From NCBI GenBank assembly GCA_947499555.1, contig CANMOU010000003.1, forward strand, positions 124,001 to 188,000: a stretch of 64,000 bases of DNA. Direction: 5' to 3'. The first letter of the stretch is position 1; the number at the start of each line of letters is the position of its first letter. Shown piece by piece: positions 45,823 through 53,721 of this stretch. The stretch comes from an uncultured Roseovarius sp. Its GTDB lineage: Bacteria; Pseudomonadota; Alphaproteobacteria; Rhodobacterales; Rhodobacteraceae. The translations under genes were made by a program, and so were the position numbers. The notes beneath the pieces were generated by a model. The model saw nothing but the letters and a program-made list of their open reading frames with translations. It made no database searches and was not told the origin of the DNA.

Positions 45823-46062
45823 ATGGGTTTGATCTATCTGGTCATCGTCGGGGCCGTGGCGGGTTATCTGGCCACGCGGCTTATGAAAATCGATGCCAAT
45901 CCGGCTGTGACCGTCGGCATCGGTGTGGCCGGGGCTTTGGTTGGTGGATTTATTCTGCAGGGCGTGTTGGCTGTGCTGGGGCTTTTTGGCGGCATCATAG
46001 GAGCCGTGATCGGGGCTTTCGTGGTGATCTGGGTCTACCAGGCGCTGCAGAAGCGAAAGTGA
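45823..46062 (+). CDS. GlsB/YeaQ/YmgE family membrane protein
   Basis: A 79-residue protein with three glycine-rich hydrophobic helices, typical of the GlsB/YeaQ family: LIYLVIVGAVAGYLATRLM, VGIGVAGALVGGFILQGVLA and GLFGGIIGAVIGAFVVIWVY. A GAGGAGA site precedes ATG 45823. Co-transcribed with the preceding small membrane gene. Function unknown. Confidence 0.8.
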   Translation: MGLIYLVIVGAVAGYLATRLMKIDANPAVTVGIGVAGALVGGFILQGVLAVLGLFGGIIGAVIGAFVVIWVYQALQKRK

Positions 46063-46074
46063 TTTCGCCCGATC

Positions 46075-46533
46075 TTATTTTTCTGGCTTAAAGGGGGCCA
46101 TTCCCGCCCGGGCCAGCTCATCCGCGCGTTCGTTTTCGGGGTGCCCTGCGTGTCCTTTGACCCATTCCCAGGTCACTTCATGGCGCGCTGCCGCCTCTTC
46201 AAGGCGTTGCCAGAGCTCGACATTTTTCACCGGCTTCTTGTTCGAGGTCTTCCAGCCATTGCGCTTCCAGCCGTGGATCCAGCCTGTCACTCCGTTTTTC
46301 ACGTAAGCGCTGTCTGTCACGATGGTGATCGTTGAGGGCTTGGAAAGGGTTTCGAGCGCCGTGATGGCCGCAAGCAGTTCCATACGGTTGTTGGTGGTTT
46401 CGGCCTCGCCGCCTTGCAATGTCCGTTCCTTGACGATCTCATCGCCGTCCTTGGCCTGCATCAGCACCCCCCAGCCGCCCGGGCCGGGATTGCCTGAACA
46501 GGCTCCATCGGTATAGGCGAAAAGCTCAGGCAT
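46075..46533 (-). CDS. rnhA: Ribonuclease HI
   Basis: Degrades the RNA strand of RNA-DNA hybrids. The 152-residue protein has the four acidic active-site residues in [11 protein letters not shown] (Asp), NNRMELLAA (Glu), VTDSAYV (Asp) and NERADELAR (Asp). ATG 46533 lies inside the end of the upstream methyltransferase gene (8-bp overlap), making it the last gene of a seven-gene overlapping operon. Confidence 0.96.
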   Translation of the reverse strand: MPELFAYTDGACSGNPGPGGWGVLMQAKDGDEIVKERTLQGGEAETTNNRMELLAAITALETLSKPSTITIVTDSAYVKNGVTGWIHGWKRNGWKTSNKKPVKNVELWQRLEEAAARHEVTWEWVKGHAGHPENERADELARAGMAPFKPEK

Positions 46534-47125
46534 CCGCGCGCGCCAGAATGGTGACCCATGGCGCGACCGTGCCATCAAGACCTTTATCCGCGCCGGTGCG
46601 ATGTCGGAGTGGTGTCAGACCGACAGCTTGCAGAAGCTTGGTTAGTTCCTCCTGGGTGACATAGGTGTAGAGCCGCCCAATGCTGTCGCGTTTTTCGCCG
46701 GTGCCGGTTTTCATGCCGACATGCAAAACACCGCCGGGTTTGAGTGCCTTCGCGATCGCCTCAAGATGTATTGGAATTTTGGCGCGTGGCGCATGCAGAA
46801 GGCTGAAATTCGCCCAGACACCATCATAGATCTGCGTCCCCGAGATATCATCGAATGTGGCAATTTCGGCGGTGACGCCGGGATGGGCAGCGGCCATCCG
46901 GACCATTTCCGGGGTGGCATCTGAAGCTGTCACCTTGTGTCCCTGATTTGCCATATAGGCCGCTGCGAAACCCGGGCCGCAGCCAAGGTCCAGGACGTTG
47001 CTTGCGGGCGACAGCATGTCGAGAAAGGCCCGTAACGCCGGGTCTTTGGAAGGGGCGGAGAAGACCTTGGCATAGCGCTCTGCCTCGGCGCCATAGACGC
47101 GGATGGTTTCATCATCCTGGCTCAT
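46526..47125 (-). CDS. Class I SAM-dependent methyltransferase
   Basis: A 199-residue methyltransferase with motif [21 protein letters not shown] near residue 43 and the later [18 protein letters not shown] and [13 protein letters not shown] segments. ATG 47125 overlaps the stop of the DUF3429 gene (ATGA). Being embedded in a phospholipid-gene operon, it might act on a lipid head group or a quinone, but nothing in the sequence fixes this. Confidence 0.85.
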   Translation of the reverse strand: MSQDDETIRVYGAEAERYAKVFSAPSKDPALRAFLDMLSPASNVLDLGCGPGFAAAYMANQGHKVTASDATPEMVRMAAAHPGVTAEIATFDDISGTQIYDGVWANFSLLHAPRAKIPIHLEAIAKALKPGGVLHVGMKTGTGEKRDSIGRLYTYVTQEELTKLLQAVGLTPLRHRTGADKGLDGTVAPWVTILARADA

Positions 47126-47613
47126 TGGGTCACACCGATGGTCAGGCATAGAATAACGACAGCCGTGATCAGCAAGCGCAGGCGCATCCACCAGGCAGGG
47201 GCGACCCCGGCTTTTGAGAAGTGCCAGTCAAGCAACAGGATCCCGGCAAAGCCAAGGATAAGTGTCTGGCCTGCCTGAAATGCGCCGCCGCCATGGGTAA
47301 AGAAGACCCAGAGCGCAGGCAGGACCGAGAGTGCGTAGCCCTTGGGCGCCTCCGCCTCGGGCAGTTTCGTGGCAAAGCCCCAAAGCACGCCCGACATGAA
47401 ACTGAGGATCACCGCGCCGTAAAAGAGCCCGACATAGGGGCCTGCGAAGCGAGCGCCGATCGTGGCGACAGTCCAGTCATTCAGTTGAGGCGACAGAACC
47501 GTCAGCGCACTCCAGATGAATGGCAATGTGCCGGCAAGGCCCAGATAAAGTGGCGCTTTGGGGATCTGTGTCACAGAACCGTCGTCCTTATCCAAAAGAC
47601 AAGTTGAAGCCAT
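47122..47613 (-). CDS. DUF3429 family membrane protein
   Basis: A membrane protein with five hydrophobic helices and the DUF3429 features KAPLYLGLAGTLPFIWSAL and GAVILSFMSGVLWGFA. ATG 47613 gives 163 residues; a GTG closer to the IPKAPL segment (about 47577) or ATG 47658 are other possible starts, none with a strong ribosome site. Function unknown. It sits in the operon between the CDP-alcohol transferase and the methyltransferase genes. Confidence 0.75.
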   Translation of the reverse strand: MASTCLLDKDDGSVTQIPKAPLYLGLAGTLPFIWSALTVLSPQLNDWTVATIGARFAGPYVGLFYGAVILSFMSGVLWGFATKLPEAEAPKGYALSVLPALWVFFTHGGGAFQAGQTLILGFAGILLLDWHFSKAGVAPAWWMRLRLLITAVVILCLTIGVTQ

Positions 47614-47638
47614 GGTGTAGAAGGCGCGTTGTTGACGT

Positions 47639-48283
47639 TCAAGACCCAGGACGTTCATTCAGCGCGACAATCATCCGGGCCGAACGACGCAGGACCGTGA
47701 AACCGGTGCCCAGGGCTGTGATCCACAAGGCGAGAAGCAACGCATAATGGGTTCCATTGGTCCAGATCTCCAGAGCCGCAAGAACGGCGCCAGCGGTGAT
47801 GGCGGCCATGCGCTGTGGCTTGGCGAAGGGGCCGGAAAAGTCCGAGCCCAGACCTTCGGCACGGCCCAACTCCCGGACATAAGCTGTGGCAATGGCCAGC
47901 GCGGACGCGGCCAGTCCCAGGGCTGGATTGCCGGTCGCCAGCCCCGCACCGGTCAGGATCAGCAAGTCTGCCGCACGGTCCGGTGCTTCATTCCAGAACG
48001 GGCCATCCGGTTCGGACTTGCCGCCTTCCACGGCAACCATGCCGTCAAAGAGGTTGCAGAGCAGCCGGAACTGGCACGCGAGAGCGGCGAGCAGAAAAAG
48101 CCCGCCCGAGAGCGATGGGCCTGTCAAAAGCGTGATCGAAAACGCCGCAAATGCAATCGCGGCAAACAGGATCGACCCCTGGCTGATGCGATTGGGCGTG
48201 AGCGACGTGCCACTTAGCCAGCGAGCAATTCGGTGCGCCCAACCGGTGTCACGGCTGGCCAGAGGACGGCGGGTATCATTCAT
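47639..48283 (-). CDS. CDP-alcohol phosphatidyltransferase family protein
   Basis: A 214-residue membrane protein of the CDP-alcohol phosphotransferase family, which joins CDP-diacylglycerol to an alcohol. The signature lies in LFDGMVAVEGGKSEPDGPFW followed by NEAPDRAAD. It departs from the consensus DGxxAR(x8)GxxxDxxxD: the AR is AV and the third acidic residue is Asn, so the substrate or activity may differ. It overlaps the small membrane gene upstream by 8 bp. Confidence 0.82.
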   Translation of the reverse strand: MNDTRRPLASRDTGWAHRIARWLSGTSLTPNRISQGSILFAAIAFAAFSITLLTGPSLSGGLFLLAALACQFRLLCNLFDGMVAVEGGKSEPDGPFWNEAPDRAADLLILTGAGLATGNPALGLAASALAIATAYVRELGRAEGLGSDFSGPFAKPQRMAAITAGAVLAALEIWTNGTHYALLLALWITALGTGFTVLRRSARMIVALNERPGS

Positions 48284-48647
48284 CTTTATGCCTCAGGCGC
48301 GCGGCGTAAAGCGCCGCATAGAGTGTTGCCACGGTTGAGGGCAGTGCGAGTGTGGCCCAGACCTCGGGCGTGCCCACAGCGCTGTGGATGGTGAACAGCA
48401 GTGACACCGATACGATGCAGGCTATTGCGGGCGCAAGAAAGAGGCTGGCATTGCCGGAAAAGCGGGTGACCACACCCTCAACCAGCCGTTTGAGGCCCAA
48501 CGTGATGACGGCTGTCAACGTGCCTTGGGTCAGTCCCGCCTTCACTTGCGTGGCAAAAGGGTATTCGCCATGCGCCAGCGCCGCCCACCCTCCCATCAGG
48601 GCGAAACCCCCTGCCATATGGGCGACGTTGGAGCGCAAGAAACTCAT
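48276..48647 (-). CDS. Hypothetical membrane protein in the phospholipid operon
   Basis: A 123-residue protein with three to four hydrophobic helices (LAPAIACIVSVSLLFTIHSA and others) that I do not recognise. It overlaps cdsA by 4 bp and the CDP-alcohol transferase gene by 8 bp, so it is translated with both. Its C-terminus is basic (ARLRHKDE). A partner role in lipid synthesis is inferred from position. Confidence 0.72.
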   Translation of the reverse strand: MSFLRSNVAHMAGGFALMGGWAALAHGEYPFATQVKAGLTQGTLTAVITLGLKRLVEGVVTRFSGNASLFLAPAIACIVSVSLLFTIHSAVGTPEVWATLALPSTVATLYAALYAARLRHKDE

Positions 48648-49594
48648 GTCATCGACCAGAAGTAACGCGTGAGGTGGAAGAATATCGGCGCGGAGAAGAC
48701 AACCGAGTCAAGCCGGTCAATAAAGCCGCCATGCCCCGCAATCATATGCCCCCAATCCTTTACGCCGCGGTCGCGTTTGATGGCTGACATCACCAGCCCT
48801 CCAAAAAAACCCGCCAGCGTGATGATCAGTGACATCAGCGCTGCCTGCAGCGGTGTGAAGGGCGTGATCCACCAAAGCGCCATGCCAATCAGCGTGGCCG
48901 AGGCGACACCGCCAATCAGCCCCTCCCAGGTTTTGGAAGGTGACAGCCTCGGCGCCACCGGGTGACGACCCAGCAGCTTGCCCCAAGTGTATTGCAGCAC
49001 GTCCGAGAGTTGCACGACGACAATCAGAAAGGCGATGAGCAGCACGTTGCGGCCTTCGAAACCGGGGATGTCGAGGAAGAGCAGCGCCGGGACGTGGCTG
49101 GCACAGAAAACGCAGATCATCAACGCCCATTGCATCTGGGAAATCCGCATGAGGAAATCTTCGGTGTCGTTTTGCAGCACCGCAATAATGGGCAGGATCA
49201 GGAAGGCATAAACCGGTATGAGCACGGACCACATGCCGTACCATTCCGCCCAGATCAGCCAGAATTGTATCGGCAGAATGACGAAAAAAGCCGCTGCTAT
49301 GGCCCAGTGATCCGCCCGGCGCCGGTTGGTCAGCGTTACGAACTCGCGCAGGGCTGCGAAAGAAGCAAAAGCAAAGAGCAGGATAACCCCGCCGCGCCCA
49401 GCCAAAAACGCCACCGCCAGAAAGGCCGTCATCCCCCACCACGCCAAAATCCGTGCATTAAGGTTCTCGATGGTGGCATTGCTGCCATCGGGTGCGACGC
49501 GTTGCTTGAGCGCGTAGCCTATGCCACTTGCAACGATCAAAAGGCCGATGATCCCGGCCATCAGCGTGAGGAAATCCGTGTGCATGTCAGTCAT
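48644..49594 (-). CDS. cdsA: Phosphatidate cytidylyltransferase
   Basis: Makes CDP-diacylglycerol from phosphatidate and CTP. The 316-residue multi-helix membrane protein has the complete family signature near its end, SAIKRDRGVKDWGHMIAGHG then GFIDRLDS. It overlaps plsC upstream (ATGA) and the small membrane gene downstream. This may be a second, operon-specific CdsA besides the housekeeping one usually near uppS; that other copy is not in the window. Confidence 0.92.
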   Translation of the reverse strand: MTDMHTDFLTLMAGIIGLLIVASGIGYALKQRVAPDGSNATIENLNARILAWWGMTAFLAVAFLAGRGGVILLFAFASFAALREFVTLTNRRRADHWAIAAAFFVILPIQFWLIWAEWYGMWSVLIPVYAFLILPIIAVLQNDTEDFLMRISQMQWALMICVFCASHVPALLFLDIPGFEGRNVLLIAFLIVVVQLSDVLQYTWGKLLGRHPVAPRLSPSKTWEGLIGGVASATLIGMALWWITPFTPLQAALMSLIITLAGFFGGLVMSAIKRDRGVKDWGHMIAGHGGFIDRLDSVVFSAPIFFHLTRYFWSMT

Positions 49595-50253
49595 GCGGCG
49601 CTCTCCTCTGTTGCCTCAGGTGCCAGCGCCAGAAGCGCTGCCTCGGCCCGTTTCAGGAACTCTTCTCGCGCCTCGCCCTCTGCCGCCCGGATCGGTGCGC
49701 CAAAGGTCACCGTGCACAAAAGCGGGATCGGTACCAGTTTGCCCTTGGGCATGACGTCGTTGAGATTATCGATCCAAACCGGCACCAAATCCACCTCGGG
49801 CCGCGCAGTCGAGATATTGAAGATCCCGCTCTTGAACGGCAAAAGCGGCGCGTCGGTCATGTTTCGAGTGCCCTCGGGGAAGATGATCAGCGACGCGCCC
49901 GTATCAAGCCCCTCCAGGATAAGCGCAATGGGGTCCTGCTCCCGCGTCTCCGAATTGCGGTCGATCAGCACGGCGTTGAACACATCCCGGCCAATGAAAC
50001 TCCGCAAAGGCGAGGTCAGCCAGTAATCCGCGCCAGCCACAGGCCGCGTGCGCGCCCGCAGGTTCGGCGGCAGAACCGTCCAGATCAGGATGAAATCCCC
50101 GTTCGAGGTGTGATTGGCGAAGTAAACCCGCTGCGCCGGCACAGGCTCTACCCCGTCCCAAATCGCGCGCACGGCGGTGATCAATCGCGCAAATGTCGTA
50201 ATGGCATTGCCTGTCAGCCAGGCGAGAAAGGGTTTAAGCAATCGGTGTCCCAC
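49591..50253 (-). CDS. plsC: 1-acyl-glycerol-3-phosphate acyltransferase family protein
   Basis: A 220-residue PlsC-type acyltransferase that forms phosphatidate. The HxxxxD motif is in NHTSNGDF (H48, D53) and the glycerol-phosphate-binding motif is FPEGTRN near residue 127. It heads the seven-gene operon and supplies the substrate for the next enzyme, CdsA. Confidence 0.88.
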   Translation of the reverse strand: MGHRLLKPFLAWLTGNAITTFARLITAVRAIWDGVEPVPAQRVYFANHTSNGDFILIWTVLPPNLRARTRPVAGADYWLTSPLRSFIGRDVFNAVLIDRNSETREQDPIALILEGLDTGASLIIFPEGTRNMTDAPLLPFKSGIFNISTARPEVDLVPVWIDNLNDVMPKGKLVPIPLLCTVTFGAPIRAAEGEAREEFLKRAEAALLALAPEATEESAA

Positions 50254-50351
50254 GGTCTTGGTATTGCGATCAGCCTACACGAGGGCGCGCAATTGGGAAG
50301 GCGGGATTTCCTGACCTTGCAGCATAAAGACCTGCGCACCGATCTGCGTGA

Positions 50352-50966
50352 TCAGCCTTGATGCCCCAGCCCGCATTTCTCCGCAAAGGGATCCCAGCCC
50401 GGATCGTCATGCCAGTCATATTCGCTGCCATCGGCCATCCATTCGGCCGTATCCCGGCCGAAAAGCTGCGCTAGTACCGCAAGGCTCATGTCCATGCCTG
50501 CCGACACCCCGGAGGATGTGAAAAACCTACCATCCTGTACCCACCGCGCCTTTTCGACCCAATTCACATTGGGTCCCAGAGGCGTCGTTGCCTGGAAATC
50601 CTGCTTGTTAGTCGTGGCCCGTTTGCCATCCAGAACGCCAGTCATGGCCAATAAAATACTGCCTGTGCAGACGGTCATGACAAGCTCTGCGCTTTGCGAT
50701 GTTTTGATCAGCCAATCCTTCACATTTGGGCGTCTGCCCAGGGGAATCGCAGCGTCCCCGCCCGGGATCAGCAAAAGATCGTAACGACGCTCCTCGGCGA
50801 TGGTGGCATCGGGCAAAATACGCTGCCCATGCCGGGTTGGCACCGGATCAGGCTTTTGCGCCACCAGCTTGATTTTGATCTTGTCATCCACCCCAAGCAT
50901 TTCGAGCGGGCCAAACAAATCCAGCGTTTGCACCCCAGGGAAGATAAATACACCAAGGTTCTTCAT
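50352..50966 (-). CDS. DJ-1/PfpI family protein (isonitrile hydratase-like)
   Basis: A 204-residue DJ-1 superfamily protein. The nucleophile elbow is VCTGSILLA with the reactive cysteine near residue 100, preceded by LLIPGGDAAIPLG. It most resembles the InhA (isonitrile hydratase) / ThiJ-like group. It is divergent from a GlxA-type regulator that itself has a DJ-1 domain, so the regulator may control this enzyme. Substrate unknown. Confidence 0.83.
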   Translation of the reverse strand: MKNLGVFIFPGVQTLDLFGPLEMLGVDDKIKIKLVAQKPDPVPTRHGQRILPDATIAEERRYDLLLIPGGDAAIPLGRRPNVKDWLIKTSQSAELVMTVCTGSILLAMTGVLDGKRATTNKQDFQATTPLGPNVNWVEKARWVQDGRFFTSSGVSAGMDMSLAVLAQLFGRDTAEWMADGSEYDWHDDPGWDPFAEKCGLGHQG

Positions 50967-51039
50967 TGTGTGGTCCTATTCAGGGTTTCAGCGAAGATGG
51001 CGCTAGATTATCGGGTCCGAGTTTGACAGAAATGACAAT

Positions 51040-52053
51040 ATGACCTCATTTTCTGCCAAATCCTATGCGTTGGAGCCAAACCCCAGGACTGTCGTCTTCG
51101 TGGTCTATCCCGAAATCGCCCTGCTGGATCTGACCGGTCCCTTGCAGGTCTTGTTCTGGGCGCGCAAGGACCCTGCGGCAGCGCGAGCCTATGACGTGGC
51201 ACTCACCTCGCTTCATGGCGGGCGGGTGATGTCTGACACATTGGTTGGCATTGACACCGATCCCGTCGCGAATTGGATCGGGCGCGACATCGACACGCTG
51301 ATTATCGTCGGTGGCGACGGTGTGTATCAGGCGTTGAAAGACCCTGACCTCGTGACGCAGGTGCAGGTCTTGGCCGGTCAGGCGCACCGGGTCTGTTCCA
51401 TCTGTTCCGGTGCGTTGCTTCTGGCTGCAACCGGGCTTCTGAACGGGCGCCGCGCTGTAACCCATTGGGACGACACCGTGGCGCTGAGGACAAGCTTTCC
51501 CGACGTCGAGGTTGAAAGCAATCCGATTTACATCAAAGACGGGCATATCTGGACGTCTGCGGGCGTCACCGCTGGCACCGACATGGCGCTGGCTCTGGTG
51601 GCCGAGGATCTTGGCCACGACGCGGCGCTCAACCGTGCACGCGCGCTTGTCACCTACATGGTGCGCCCCGGTGGGCAGTCCCAGTTCAGCCCGGCCTTGG
51701 AACGCCAGCAGGCAGATCGTTCCGCCCGGTTTGAGCCGTTGCATGCCTGGATTTCCGAGAACCTCAGCGCCGATCTGCGTGTTGACAGGCTGGCCGAACG
51801 CGAAAACATGAGCGTGCGCAGCTTCCACAGGCTTTACGCGAAAACCATGGGCATGACCCCGGCAAAGGGTGTAGAAACCCTCCGCCTCCAGGCCGCGCGG
51901 GACATGCTGGAGTCAAGCAGCGCGAGCGTAAAAACCGTCGCCGCACGGGCCGGCTTCGGCGATGAGGAAAAAATGCGCCGCGCTTTCCAAAAACACATGG
52001 GTGTGTCTCCCTCAGGCTACCGGCAACGATTTCAGATCGGGGTAGGGCCTTGA
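51040..52053 (+). CDS. GlxA family AraC-type transcriptional regulator
   Basis: A 337-residue regulator with an N-terminal DJ-1/PfpI domain (residues about 15-190; VFVVYPEIALLDLTGPLQVL, ICSGALLLAATG) and a C-terminal AraC helix-turn-helix pair (residues about 225-325; LAERENMSVRSFHRLYAKTM, VAARAGFGDEEKMRRAFQKH). It is transcribed away from the DJ-1 enzyme gene with 73 bp between, the usual layout for a regulator and its target. The effector is unknown. Confidence 0.9.
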   Translation: MTSFSAKSYALEPNPRTVVFVVYPEIALLDLTGPLQVLFWARKDPAAARAYDVALTSLHGGRVMSDTLVGIDTDPVANWIGRDIDTLIIVGGDGVYQALKDPDLVTQVQVLAGQAHRVCSICSGALLLAATGLLNGRRAVTHWDDTVALRTSFPDVEVESNPIYIKDGHIWTSAGVTAGTDMALALVAEDLGHDAALNRARALVTYMVRPGGQSQFSPALERQQADRSARFEPLHAWISENLSADLRVDRLAERENMSVRSFHRLYAKTMGMTPAKGVETLRLQAARDMLESSSASVKTVAARAGFGDEEKMRRAFQKHMGVSPSGYRQRFQIGVGP

Positions 52054-52252
52054 TTTAAAGGGTTGTCGATGTCGCTGTGCGGGGCGAAGCCGACATCCGG
52101 GCAGGCGAGAAGAAAACATCCAAAAACACCAATTTTTTGGACTTCCTTAGATCAATTTGCCCAAACAAAAGTTGGCCAATGCCTGTGAGATCAATTGTTC
52201 ACAATGTTAACTCGCTAAAATATCTTTTTGATTTTGATAGCGAGATGAAACA

Positions 52253-52690
52253 ATGGCAATTGCCCAAATGAACTGGGGAAAAATGCGTTATGATCAAGAC
52301 GACCTCAGGATGAAGGAATTCATTGATAGCTTGCCACACGTTTATGCGGACGCGGAACGGCGCCCGGGTTTCATTTGGAGGATACCGGATGAAGAGGGCG
52401 CTAAGCAGCTCAAAAGCTTAGGGTTCGGCGACCGAACTTCTGCGACGGTATCTGTTTGGCGAGATGTATCGTCGTTGCGCGACTACACGTTCAACAAGAG
52501 TCATGGCATCTACTTTGACCGAAGAGCGGAATGGTTTGAGAAAGTCGATGGTCCTCAACTTGTCATCTGGGAAGTCGACAGCGACGCTCGTCCCGACTTC
52601 GCCAAGGCATTCAAAAAGCTAAAGGAGCTTGAAGAGAACGGACCGACCGACAGAGTGTTTGGTTGGCCTCAGTCAAACCAAGTGAAGTAA
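52253..52690 (+). CDS. DUF3291 domain-containing protein
   Basis: A 145-residue soluble protein matching the DUF3291 pattern: IAQMNWGKMRYDQDDLRMKE, PGFIWRIPDEEGA, ATVSVWRDVSSLRDYTF and the RRAEWFEK segment. The fold is probably a ferredoxin-like (Dabb-type) monooxygenase relative; function is unknown. The 199-base region before it is A+T-rich compared with the surroundings, and codon use here is also less G+C-rich than in neighbouring genes. Confidence 0.83.
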   Translation: MAIAQMNWGKMRYDQDDLRMKEFIDSLPHVYADAERRPGFIWRIPDEEGAKQLKSLGFGDRTSATVSVWRDVSSLRDYTFNKSHGIYFDRRAEWFEKVDGPQLVIWEVDSDARPDFAKAFKKLKELEENGPTDRVFGWPQSNQVK

Positions 52691-52824
52691 TTTATGTTTG
52701 ACTAGGGCTCGAAGTGGCTATTCGAAAACTTTGGGTGCGACAGATTTTAGTTGAACTGCGGCTCTGCGCACAGAACAGGCATTGAGCGCGGCGAGCGCGA
52801 GGCCCGCTTTTGCCACTTCCGGCG

Positions 52825-53295
52825 TCAATCGACCCGATGAACCGCTGCGGCGAAGCAACCTGGCTTTGCGTTATGGATATGGGCGTAGGCGACGGCATCA
52901 TTTTCGAATGCCTTCGCGATTTCCTCGCCAACCATATCGCCGGGCACGACGTCGGCGTCGATCATCATATGGCTTTGATCGAAAAGCCTCAGGGAAATAA
53001 GTCGAGAACGGATAACCTCTGGTACCTCGTTGATCGCAAAGTGGGCTTGCCTTGCATTCTCTCTGACAAAGACCGCGTGCCGTGCCTGATATGGGCTGTC
53101 TTCGGGTTGATGTTCGTAATTGAATAGAATCACTGTCTCGCCGACCTCAACGTCTTCCATACTCACGCGACAGGGTGTGCCGGGTTTCGCCGCGACGATC
53201 TGTCGGCACGCTTGTCGCGCCGCGAGTTCTGTATCGGTGAGGTCGAAGAGATGTGCAAACTCCTCTGCTTGCAGTGGTTCGATTTGAAAGTTCAT
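52825..53295 (-). CDS. DUF1203 domain-containing protein
   Basis: A 156-residue soluble protein of the DUF1203 family: FQIEPLQAEEFAHLFDLTD, PGTPCRVSMEDVEVGETVIL, NYEHQPEDSPYQARHAVFVR. ATG 53295 has AGGAG upstream; the longer frame adds Arg/Lys-rich sequence without conservation. Function unknown. It is convergent with the DUF3291 gene. Confidence 0.82.
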   Translation of the reverse strand: MNFQIEPLQAEEFAHLFDLTDTELAARQACRQIVAAKPGTPCRVSMEDVEVGETVILFNYEHQPEDSPYQARHAVFVRENARQAHFAINEVPEVIRSRLISLRLFDQSHMMIDADVVPGDMVGEEIAKAFENDAVAYAHIHNAKPGCFAAAVHRVD

Positions 53296-53721
53296 GGTTG
53301 AATTACTCCTTTTGCTCCGGGGACTGGTTACCGGGTTTGAGCGGGCAGGAGCGACCCGTTCCTTGCGTTTTCGCATTGGTTCATAGTGCTGCATCAGCCA
53401 AAACACGGCTCAAAACAAACGCCCACTCCTGCGTTCTGTGAAAGAAACGACGAGCCGTGGTACGTCTTCAGCCCGGACCCAAGGTTTCTTTACTTCTTCA
53501 ACCTGTTCCATTTGCGACAAAAGTCGTTTTCAGGCTAGCCTGATGCCCGAAAGCGCGCATTCTGTGGGCAAAACGGAGGAGCTGGCTATGATGCCACGCT
53601 GCAAGATAGCTTTGGTGATCCGCACCATTGGGGCCGAACGGGGGCGTGCGGCGCGGGGGCGTCCGGGCAGGGTTTGAGCTGATCAAACCTTTCCCATTCC
53701 CTTGACCCAAGGACCTATTAG
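53296..53721. other. 426-base divergent intergenic region before the MttB-type gene
   Basis: No supportable gene. It must hold promoters for the DUF1203 gene (minus) and the MttB-family gene (plus). Near its right end a 7-bp hairpin (53671-53677 with 53683-53689, loop GCTGA) is followed by TTTCCC, 32 bases before the MttB start, and could act in attenuation. I found no known riboswitch pattern. Confidence 0.4.

Noticed and set aside
48962-50026. 354-codon plus-strand open frame
   Set aside because: Antisense to cdsA and plsC, both of which have full signatures; the frame shows no domain.
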